A stretch of DNA of 64,000 nucleotides, from positions 1,497,246 through 1,561,245 of the forward strand of contig OZ017770.1 in assembly GCA_963969345.1 (NCBI GenBank), read 5' to 3'. Position numbers and translations under genes: made by a program. Positions 12,099 through 21,826 of the stretch are shown in pieces. Numbering within the stretch: position 1 is the stretch's first letter; each line of letters opens with the position of its first letter. This stretch comes from Turbatrix aceti (taxonomy: Eukaryota > Nematoda > Chromadorea > Rhabditida > Panagrolaimidae). The notes below the pieces were generated by a model that worked only from the letters and a program-made list of their open reading frames with translations, searched no databases and was not told the origin of the DNA.

Positions 12099-12624
12099 TT
12101 ACTTAAGCTTGAAGACACCACAAGTGTGCTCTACCGAGCCGTCGATGCAGAAGGTATCGACGGTGGTGGCAAAGTTGAAGATGCTGGAGGGCAAGCAGGT
12201 GACAGCGATATCCTTGGAGTTCAGGTAGGCCTGAGCTTCGGCCTTGATGGCGTGGCTCGCCTTGTTGTAGTCCTCATCAATGTTCTAAAAAATTAACAAA
12301 TTGTCATTAAAGTTTAAAATGGCATTTGCTTACCTGGATGATAATTCTGCGGAGTTCAGGGTCCGTGCAGTGAACAGTGTCGGCGACAATCTCGCGCTTC
12401 TTGCGTCCGCAACCGCCGCAGGTAGGGATCTGAGGAAGAGGGATCTGAGGAAGGCAAGGAGGAGGAAGCTGAGGCAGGCAGAGAGGCGGAAGTTCGAGCT
12501 TAAGGCAACAGGGAGGAGGAGGAGGAGGTGCGCAGCCGCATCCACCGCCGCCGCCGCCGAAGAGGAAGGCTTCGCTGGCAGCGACAAAGGCGATAGCGAG
12601 GAAGAGGCACGAGTAGGCAGACAT
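12099..12624 (-). CDS. Ground-like domain secreted protein
   Basis: Small secreted protein of the nematode Hedgehog-related ground-like family, thought to act outside the cell, often linked to cuticle or epidermis. Exons: 12624-12334 and 12284-12099 (158 aa) with a 49-nt intron. A signal peptide ends near residue 19 (...AASEA). A glycine run, a proline run and a Pro/Leu/Cys-rich repeat region follow, then a KKRE dibasic site. The C-terminal domain begins CTDPELRRIII, continues with a helix containing IKAEAQAYLNSKDIAVTC and ends with TFCIDG and HTCGVF, the family's conserved cysteine pattern. A TATAAAAG box lies about 47-54 nt 5' of the ATG. The plus-strand frame covering the same DNA (12301-12738) is an antisense shadow of the low-complexity region. 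Confidence 0.93.
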
Positions 12625-13010
12625 GATTGTTCAAGCAGGCTTGCACACAAATTTTCACTTGTTGGTGGTGCTTTTATATTGCGTGATCTTGCGTTTTCAC
12701 TATCCACCATTTGGGTAAGGGGGACGGCCTTCTGCTGACAGTTGCCTGAGGGTATCACGGAAAGGGATAACGCAAAACCTGAAGCAATTATTCAGGAATG
12801 CTCACGCTATCCGGATACACTGTAAAGTATTACAACCGTTGCCTTTGTGCAAAAACAGGATTTACTCTCGATAAAACGGACAAAAAAAGATAGATACATG
12901 ACCTGGTTGAAAATATCAGACACAGCAAAAACAATACACTGAGCACCGCAACCTCTTTTGAAACCTTTTGTTCCTTTTGTTCATGGATGACTTTTGATGC
13001 TTTTAAAAAT
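12625..13010. other. Spacer between 7TM receptor and ground-like genes
   Basis: About 390 nt containing the ground-like promoter at its left side and the 3' flank of the 7TM gene. I see nothing else in it. Confidence 0.5.
12671..12678 (-). promoter_or_regulatory. TATA box of the ground-like gene
   Basis: TATAAAAG on the minus strand, 47-54 nt upstream of the ATG. This implies a leader of only about 15-25 nt and fits a strongly, stage-specifically expressed secreted-protein gene. Confidence 0.6.
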
Positions 13011-14458
13011 TCAATGCTTTGTTTTTATATCCCAAGCCGTGATAGTGCGTTCCATTTCAGTGATAGGACAGTGCCGTTTCCATTTGAGGCTTTCGCAAGG
13101 CTGTGAGGACGAAAAGGTAGAGTGGACTTCTTCGAGATGATGAAGATTAACGCTTTCCGTCGTCCACAAAGCTAGTCTGCGATACTCAAAGATGAGAAGC
13201 ATAAGAGGATCAAAAAACATGCGAACGTGCCAGAGGAGAATGATACAGCCACAGATTGTTTGGAATGTATTCTGGGCTTCGTAATACTGAAAACAAATAG
13301 TCAAAAGATGTGTACTGAGTATCACTTCGAGCTTACCTCAAAGATATGACACTGGTCAATGGGATCCAAGAGGGTGGTCATGTCCTTTGCTACGGGGTAA
13401 AGGTAAACCAGGCCAGCAATGATCAGCGACACAACCAAAAGATACAGGGCGACGTGAGCGCCGTAAGATGCAAACTTCCGGAATCGGTACTTGCTGACCG
13501 GTAACTCATTACGTGAACTACAAAAAATAATTTAGGTAATATAATATTTGACGTCATCCTACCGTTCATCTCCGATGCTGCAAAATAGACGACGAAGAAT
13601 CGTGCAGTAGAAGAACGTTATACAACATAGCAGAAATGCGGAAAAAATTATTGAGATGAGGTAAAGCGGACTTTGACATGACGAAAACGCACACACTGTA
13701 AACATTGACCTCTCAGCTATTACGGAAGTCATCAAAGCACATAAACAAACCGTTTTTCGAATTCAGCGGATTGACAAAGGCGACAAAGAGAGGTGAGAAT
13801 GTCGTGGCATACAAGAGGCTAATCACCCAAATCAATACTGAACAAGAAAATACTCGGGTTGGTTTGAGCAATTCGTTGTAGACAACTACACGTTCATGGC
13901 TAAGCTGCAAAAGTTATTGTTTAAATATTGTTTTTTAGGTTAAAAAACAAACCTGACGGATAATGCAAACCAGGATATGACAAAATGAGCACTGTACGAT
14001 ACCAAAAGTTGCGACAAAGAGAGCTAGCAGAGAAGCTGCTGTGAAATCTGATTCCAGATTTGCAAAGAGTGCCACAATGCCGGTGACGAGTGATGTTGCG
14101 GCATCGGCTATTAATCGGGTTATTACGGCGCTAAATAACTTTTTAATCAAAAAATATCTTCATTTTTAAAACTTACGTATATTTTCTCCGAGGCAACTGT
14201 CTTTTTTTCATTGCGATGAGGACAAGAATGGCAGCAAGGCCATTCATGAAACATGTCAGCATGGATATGATAGGCAATACCGTAAGAAACAAGCGCCGGT
14301 TCTGCGAAACAAAAAATTTATCACTGTAATGCACATACAAAAAAACAAACCTCAATATTCGCATTTTTTTCTTGCAAGGCAATATGAAAGTTTTCAGGTG
14401 TCAAAATATTTTTGCATACATTAAAAACATTTTCTTCTATTACATTGGAAGTCCACAT
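13011..14458 (-). CDS. Orphan seven-transmembrane receptor (rhodopsin-like)
   Basis: Predicted G-protein-coupled receptor in the plasma membrane; ligand unknown. Exons: 14458-14351, 14301-14177, 14130-13953, 13904-13724, 13695-13563, 13517-13337, 13286-13011 (393 aa). All phases agree. Seven hydrophobic segments fall in order: LPIISMLTCFMNGLAAILVL; a TM2 ending LFANLE; LLALFVATFGIVQCSF; VLIWVISLLYATTFSPLFVA; LISIIFSAFLLCCITFFYC; LYLLVVSLIIAGLVYLY; and a last one ending FFDPLMLLIFEYRR, an NPxxY-like site with D-P. TM3 ends CIIRQ, so the DRY motif is absent. The start is uncertain: the first exon frame stays open upstream to a TGA at about 14600, and the first ATG after that stop is at 14458. 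I assign no family beyond class A-like. Confidence 0.75.
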
Positions 14459-14919
14459 CGTTACTGTTTGAGCGAAAACTTTGGAATAGGCAATTGAGCG
14501 CAAGCGGATCGTGGTGACATTCAATGTTACTGATGCGCGAAGTTCGAAGGAGTCAAAGTGACCACCGCGATCGCTTCGAAAAATAAAGAACCGCTTTCAC
14601 CTTTCCCGAATGCTTGCTATAAGGCTGCGCAGAGATGTCCTGTTCATTTTTTAACAAAAACTTCGACGTGCTTACTTAAAATAAACAAACAAAGATCTTA
14701 ATGGCTAATGCTACGTTGTGTAAGCTTGGACGAGTTTATCCGGTATTGGGGTGGTACAACTTGGCTCGTCCCCCTCCCCTCGACCTTTACACTTCAAAAA
14801 GGAACTGTCCAAAAATAGTTTAAAACGTTGCGCTAACCCTCCCTCCGCCTTCCTCGTTAGTTAGAGCCCCGTCATTTGACCCATTTGACATTTTTATTTC
14901 AATACCCGAGATCGATACA
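14459..14919. other. Spacer between TRPM2-like 3' end and 7TM receptor 5' end
   Basis: About 460 nt between two genes on the same strand. It may contain leader sequence or a first exon of the 7TM gene: an open frame with an ATG near 14644 is broken by one TGA before the first recognised exon. Nothing else is seen. Confidence 0.45.
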
Positions 14920-17900
14920 CTAAGCATTCGATGAAAAAATTTCAATGGACTTTGTGATGAAGTCTTTGTATGGTTGAGCTATCGTCAGGGAACTATACAT
15001 CGTCCACTTGAAATCAGCCGAGTCATGCTGAATGCGGTAATCACTGAGTGTCCTGAAACCGGGTGAAAAGATATACTCAGTTGACAAGTACCATGTCTTA
15101 CGATAAATTCACTCCCCAAACATCGGCCTCTGTCCAGGCATTGTCCGTATCATTTGGCATGGGAAGAAGCACGGTGAACACGTGAGCCATGCCGTTGTCT
15201 ACCTGTCCGGCTGAGAGGTGACCCTTTGCGGTCAGAGTCTGTGCGCTGGAATCCGGCACATTTATAGCCAGCAGAACCTTGCTCAAAAAGTCATCTGCGC
15301 TGTTGTAATCGTATCGGTACTTGTGAGGTAACTGTTCATCCTTGTCTAACAAGATCTGAAATTTTTTTCTCAAAATGCGCTTGTCATCGTTCAAACGCAC
15401 CCAGTGAACCTTTCTTCCTTCAGAGATTGTTCTGACAAAAATCACGTAATACTGCATAAGATTTGGTCCGAATTTGACGTGATTACCTCGTCCCGCTGCA
15501 CCTGTACGCCCGTTCGGATTAAGCGGGAGTCCCAGAGTTGACAGTTGAATGCTACTCGCGCCTTTGGTCATTAGGTCGTGCAGCAGACGCTGTCGCCACT
15601 GCTTGCATAACTCCGCCATAGGCTGCAAAATGAACCGGTTGTTTAACAGAGTTTTTATGAACCTATAGAAAGAAAGGTGTCGGAAACTTACGTTGGGCGA
15701 AACATGATCAACGTATTTTTGAAATTCGTGCGGTAATTCAGCAGTGTGTATGGAAAACTGCCTCGGGGCATAGTTTGGAATTAGGATATCCCAACTTCTA
15801 TGACTTGCATTCACGCTTATGATATCACTCTTGTCTGCAGTACTTGACATCCAGGATAGCTTACTTGCTTGCTGACCTAGTCCAGAGAGGTTTGATGCGA
15901 CCATTAAATGGTGCATTCGTTCCGAAAAGTGCTTTGAAAGTAAGCTTAATTTGCGGAGAACTTTATCGTTTCTTCTGTAGAGCTGTTCTTTCCAGTATTC
16001 CATGGCTGCTTGGCAGTAGAAGTGTTTGATTTTGTAATGCCGTTGGCGAGGGACCGATGGATTTTGGTATACCATGGCGTATTTTACAGAAGGATTATCT
16101 GCGCTTCGACTCGGTGCAACAACGTCCGGATGATCCGAGTTCGTGAACGAAGGTGTGAGAAAGACCCCGGATATGCAACTGCTCAACTGGCAGCAACTGA
16201 TGCCAAGGAAAAAAAATGGTGTCAGTGGAGGGGGTAAAAAAGGACGGAGACTAAAATCAGTTGCCAAGCCGTATAGCTGGTACTTCCAAATCTTGTCTGC
16301 CTCATCGTCAACTTCCTTAGCGGTTTTGGAAAACAGAGCAAAGAGAATTGGCCAACAAATTAGTTTGAGTATGATCAGGTACTCAACGACAAAAACGACG
16401 CTAAACGCACTGCTTGAGGGGCAGTCTGGCTTTGAGTGTCCTCCAATTGCAACGCAGTAATCTCGAGACCGAGAAAACAGCTCAGATGATCGGCGGCATT
16501 CAGGACTTTGCTCAATCACGCTCAAATCAGTGCTCAAGAGAGACAGCCACGCCCAAGAAATCCGTTCCCAAATGACTGGTAGAGTCGGAAAACTGTCCGG
16601 ATAGACAACTGCTTTGATTGCAACCGCGCTGCTGAAAATGAACACATAAACATGCAAATTAAGGATAAATACAACAACCTGAAAACCAAGAGCGCGACCA
16701 GGAGTAGAAAGTTTACAAAATCACGCGTAACCATGAGCTTGATCCTGACCATAAAGGGCCCGAGTAAGTCAGAAAGAGGAATGTAGATAAAAAGTGTGGC
16801 GTAACATTGATACAGCAGCAGCGTAGCCCAGAGAACCTTAGCAACGTAAGCGTTGGGAAATGCCACATATTTGGCTAAGGATTGTCCAGTTAACCCAAAA
16901 ATAATCAAAATTGTAAGAAACACAGTGATGAAAATAATATCAAATACAGCCCATCTTAGTTGAAAAAAATTGGAATGTTGTGAGCGAAGGTAGACTACCC
17001 ATAGGTTTTCGGCAAGTCCAGTTAGAGTCCAAATAAGTAACATGTAATTCAAAATGTTGTTCCCGCATCCTGGAAGAGATATCTGAAAAAAAAAAGTTCC
17101 TTTGGAAAAAAATGTTTTTGAGTACCGTTGCAGCAAAAAATAACAAATAAAAAATTCTGAAGGTAAGTGACAACCAGTATTTGACGATAGGAGTGTTGTA
17201 AAACTCGCATACTCCTGCAATTCGACCTTTTCGACGCGTTTTTCGTGAATTTAAATTATCTGCTTCAACATTATTTATAAATTTTGAATTTTCAGCCGGA
17301 TAAAAACAATCGTTATCATCGACTGTCGTTAGCTGATTCATGGTGATGGTAGACCTTGGAGTCTCCGGATTATGCTGTACGCCAGCTCCGTAGGCATTCC
17401 TGTCATCCTTTGACGAAAATGTCAGCGATCGTGCAGAATAACCACTGTACGTCGAAGCAGTTCGAATTCTCTTCTCCGGATGCCCACTTTCTAGCAGCGC
17501 CACAGTAGGACTCGATGGTTTCGGATTTTCAGTTTTGAGACCATTAAGATCAATTGTAGAAGGTCGAATTGTCACCCAAAATTTGATCGGAAATATGAAA
17601 AGCGCAGAAATCAAAATTTTAATCCATCGGGGAAGAGAAAAGCTGTTGTATGCACTGTTGATCTGAAGATTGCCGTAGAAAAGTCGCAAAACCCATCTCT
17701 GGCAGCAGTCATGTGCGAGGAAATCTTTGTTGTTTGTCTAAAAAATGTTTAAAAAATTAAAGCGCTTCATAACAAATTTAAATTACCTCAAAAGCAAGTC
17801 GAGAAAGCGTCAAATTATTAAAAATAGATAGCGGGCGACAGAGAGTCTGATATGCAGGTCTAGGAGCTGACTTGTAAGACTTATCCAAAAGATGGCATGC

Positions 17901-19837
17901 AGCAGAGGTCAGATATTTGTCTAATTCGTTCATCGAAGCTTCATAAAAAAAGAATTCCTTCGATTGATAAGCCAGTGATTTTGCGATCCGGCACAAGAGA
18001 AGCGCCAAAGGCATGGGTTCCGGTGAGTGAGCCCAGAGACACTTAACAATCTCTGTTTGGTTCAGACAAAGTGCCCAAATACACAAAATGTGAATTGTTT
18101 TCGCAAAATTTTTCTGGGAGGCCGGCTGGCTGAAGTAGTCGATGGGGAATAAATTCCTGAAGCCACCTGACAACGTAAACTGAAAAACAATTTTTTAGAA
18201 GCGATAAAAAATAATCAGTGTTTACCATCAAGCGATCTAAGTCGCGTACAAATTCTTCTGTAAGTTCAGTCAGGAGACTAGAATATCCCAAGCATTGACC
18301 GACGATAACTGTATTGAAAAAGTCCAAATCAGACATCTTGTCGTGCCATTTGATGAGAAGCTGGGGAGATACGGTTAAACAAGGGTTGTTTTCTAATAAC
18401 GCGTCTACGGTTTCAATACGTGTTAGCTTTGATAACGCTGAGACCAGCAAATCCTCGTATCCGACATCCGTAAACAAATTCGTCAGTTTAAGACTTCGAA
18501 TAACATGCGCAATGTTCAGTTTTGTGGATATTCGAATAACTTTTCTGTATTCTTCGTTGTTGACAGCGCATCGAAGCAGTGTTTCACAAATGTACTCTGG
18601 CAGCTTATCCAGCGAGTCTCCAGGCACAAATGTTAGCAGGCCATGATCATTCACACCAATGGCGATGCAATGGCAAACTGTTTCCACCAGTTCGGTCAGA
18701 GTGTATTCAGCTTTTTCCTCGTGTTGAATGATGGACATCAGTTCACACTCCAACCAGTTTACAAAGACTTCATGCACAAAATTTGAACTTAGGTAAAAAA
18801 TTTGTGAAGTCTGAAGCAACGCACAAAGGTCTGTGGCATCCTGAAAAGCAGTCCGTATCCTGCTTCCAAGTCATTTTAATGATAATAAAACTCACCTGCA
18901 CAACGATGCACGGAACACCACAGTCCAGGTAATTTTTTAGCTCAAAAATAGAAACCACGTTTTCGGCGCAAAACAAAGCCAGGGGCAAAGGCCGACAATC
19001 GTGCCTTGTTGAGTTTGGCAAAATTATAGCAGGTGATACCCCTGATCCACTGGGGGTCTGGTTTGCAGCCGAATAAGCCTGTTCAACAGGGACCCCGATG
19101 AGCAACGCTGGTGGCGGATTTGCAAGCTTGATTGCAGCGTGTGATCGAAATTCTGCTTTTTTCCTTGGGGAAACATTGAGCTGATTAAGAATGAAAAAAT
19201 AGGAATTAACAGATGTATCGATCATGGTTACGATACGTCTCCGAATCGACGATACAGATGCGATTTGGTAACCAATATCACTTGAGTTTACGCCGATAAT
19301 TAGGGTTTCCTCTGTAAGATCGTTCTGAAACAGCAAGTACGATCAGAATATAAAAAAGTGCAAAAATAAACTTACGTGCGTTAAAACAGATTTGACTGTG
19401 GAAGTACAAAGGCCGGCCAGAGCATCATTCTGTTCGCCTGAATTCACTAACCACAGACCGCAATGGCCTACAATTCGGCCTAATCCTTTTTTTAGTTTTT
19501 GTTTTGCCTGAAAAAATTTACAGTCATTGAAAAAAATATAAATAAAAATTACATCAGTCCCCAGAGTTGTATCATCTGATACCATGGAAAGCAACAAATC
19601 AGGTATGCCTTGGTCGAGTTCAAAGGCATTTGCAGATAGCCGGCTATAGATGTGCTTGACAGCGGTAGGAATTTGTGCATTATCGGGCACCAAAATGGCA
19701 GGACACATCTGTGTGCCTCCCATTGTATCTTCACTCGGCTCAACAAAAATCGTAATTCTGTCTTCGAATACATAGTTGTCCTTTTTGTGGGAAAAAACAG
19801 GAGTTCCCTCGTCTGAGGACAATTCTGGTTCGTCCAT
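14920..19837 (-). CDS. TRPM2-like cation channel with C-terminal NUDT9-homology domain
   Basis: TRPM channels are tetrameric cation channels; TRPM2 is gated by ADP-ribose and calcium. Exons: 19837-19553, 19507-19376, 19324-18896, 18840-18226, 18179-17787, 17737-17126, 17082-16679, 16631-15692, 15622-15102, 15052-14920. The phases join to 1487 aa, close to human TRPM2 (1503). Residues 1-620 are the divergent TRPM homology region. A pre-S1 helix lies near 657 and S1-S6 between about 805 and 1058. The TRP helix contains ADKIWKYQL and then SLRPFLPPPL, a TRPM hallmark. The tail has NPNGRTG...GRG...FGPN (about 1305-1320) and NDTDNAW (about 1427), matching the NUDT9-like domain of TRPM2. The Nudix box itself (GG...E...RE..EE) is not present, so hydrolysis is unlikely. 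The pore loop lacks the usual FGQ. In-frame sequence upstream of the ATG may extend the protein. It could correspond to C. elegans CED-11. Confidence 0.87.
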
Positions 19838-20215
19838 CGCCAGCTGAACGTTGAAAAGCTATAAAAATTTGTGATGAACAAAGAAAGCAAAACTCGTCGA
19901 AGTGCACATACAAAAAATAAGGATCACAAACAATCGAACTAAGCGAACGCACGCGCAATGCCAGACTGGGATGGCACAAAGCTGTGTTTCTAGTCGCGCT
20001 TTCTATGGACACAAAGATGTCGGTCTGATCCGATCCATACACCGGGTGTCGCAGCAGTGCATCAGAAAAACCTGTTGACCCTTTGCCAGCCGATCACCAT
20101 CAACACCGCAATGATACCTACTCTTTCGTGTGTACAACTTCCGCTCACTGACTACTGGCTCTGATTTAATCAACTTCAAAACAGAGACACATTTATTATA
20201 AACAGGTATCGCAGT
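19838..20215. other. Region between beta-sarcoglycan 3' end and TRPM2-like start
   Basis: This may hold a further 5' exon of the TRPM2-like gene. The frame stays open through an acceptor at 19859 and, using a GTTTGT donor at 19931, back to about 20090, but contains no ATG. Otherwise I see nothing. Confidence 0.4.
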
Positions 20216-21380
20216 TTACTTGCAAATTGATGCTGGCGCGATGCAAGGGCGATTGCCTTTAACCAGGAATAGTTTTGCTTGGCTTGGGGCTCTTGTCTTG
20301 CAAATGCAGAGTCGATAGGCTTCGACGGATGCCGAAAGAGCCGGTGATGAGCTCATGCTGAGTGGCTTGAATCGGTTGCCCACAAAAATTTGTTTTGCAG
20401 CAAAGTACAAACTTCCGTCAACCTGCAAAATTGTTGTAAGTTAACCATTGGTATTTCAGAGACCAACCGATGTGTTAAATGCAACGTCTGTCATTGCTGT
20501 GAGGTTTAGAGCGTTTGCGTGAACCTGGATTCCCTCATTGCCTCGAAAGACCAGATTCTCGGCCGTCAGCTTGAGTTCGCTATTTACGGGTGCCCTGATT
20601 TTGTTCGTGATAATATGTGATGTTGCTACTTTTTTTATTTTCTCATCAATGGTGACCAACGGATGATTTGCGCTGAATAATGTCTTGCTATTTTGTGAGT
20701 TTAAAATCTGAAAAAAAAATCTTGTTATTATTATTTTCACTTAAAAAAAATAAACAATTTTTTTTCAAAAACAAACAAGAAAATCGTCGACGTTTTCAAA
20801 TTTGCAAACACCTTCTTGAAGTAACAATTTTGTCGTACTTTCTGTTGGCTCGCCCACAATAATCTAAAAAAAGAAGAAAAGTAAAAAAATACATTGCGTA
20901 AAAAAACAAACTCTGCTTCCTATAAGATTGAGATTGTCATTTTTGGCTCCAAAAAAATGTCCAGCTTCAACAACAACATGTTCAAAGTGTGATTTCTGAG
21001 CTGTAAATTGAACCATAGATTCTTCCTTTCCTGTCTCTGGATCATCATAGTTGTAAATTTTGAGAGCCTGCATGCCGCGATGCGACATTTGTAGAGTATT
21101 TATTATCAAAATATTTATCTAAAATACCCCCCATTAAATTTTTAAGCTACCTAAAAAAATGTCAACTCACAATTAAAATTATCAATGCAAACAGCGATAA
21201 TACAGATAGCCACACTATCAATACCATAAGTTTCTTCTCCCTCAAACCCGTAACATTGAGATCCTGATTGTGCTGTGCCAAGTAGTTGGATTCTGGTATC
21301 GTGGGATATTCATCGTCGACGTTAGAACTGGTCGAGGCATCACTGGCACGTTTTCGGAAATATCGGGGGCCAATTCGCAT
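20216..21380 (-). CDS. sgcb: Beta-sarcoglycan-like membrane glycoprotein
   Basis: Sarcoglycans are single-pass type II proteins of the dystrophin-associated complex that stabilise the muscle membrane. Exons: 21380-21171, 21118-20912, 20863-20777, 20707-20468, 20422-20216 (316 aa; human beta-sarcoglycan is 318). The cytoplasmic N-terminus ends HNQDLNVTGLREKK, like the family's L-TGLRGRK, and is followed by one membrane helix (LMVLIVWLSVLSLFALIILI, about residues 50-75). The extracellular part is beta-strand-rich with the typical middle segments (IIVGEPTEST, HPLVTIDEK). The C-terminus carries the cysteine cluster YRLCICK...RPCIAPASICK, the EGF-like end of beta, gamma and delta forms. Length and N-terminal motif favour beta over gamma or delta. 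Two introns use GTTTGT donors. It lies directly 3' of the myosin gene on the same strand; both products are probably muscle proteins, though co-regulation is only inferred. Confidence 0.85.
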
Positions 21381-21826
21381 TTTTGTTGTCTTCTAGGGGG
21401 TAAAAATCAACAATGATATCGAAAAAAGCAGTAGAGAGGAAACAATGTTACTTGGCTTAGAGTAAAACACACATTACACAGGAAAATATTTGCAATTGCC
21501 CGGCAGTCTTTAGCACATTAGCAGCAATCGATCGATCACCACCGATATTCAAGCTCGCCGGGTAACTAGCCCGGGTGTGTAAAATCTGGCTATTCGCTCG
21601 TCAGTATTGCCTTTATTTGAATCTTGCAAAGTAAGTCATCATAAAAAGTAGAATGGCTTTATTCATCTACAAACGGAAAATTAAAAAAATTCTTATTGGA
21701 GGTTTGTTCTTTTTGATTTTCTAGCCTTTGAATTGAGAATTCTGCACAAGAAATGTATAATTCAGTTGAAAAAATGGAAAAGAGATATATGAAGAGGCAA
21801 TGAGACAGATTTAATTGTGCGGGTGT
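21381..21826. other. Spacer between myosin 3' end and sarcoglycan 5' end
   Basis: About 446 nt. I looked here for remnants of the missing myosin rod: no long coiled-coil frame exists on either strand. An acceptor (CCCCCTAG) lies about 15 nt before the sarcoglycan ATG. Confidence 0.5.

Noticed and set aside
12301..12738. 145-codon plus-strand frame rich in Arg and Ala
   Set aside because: It is the antisense of the Gly/Pro/Cys low-complexity part of the ground-like gene.
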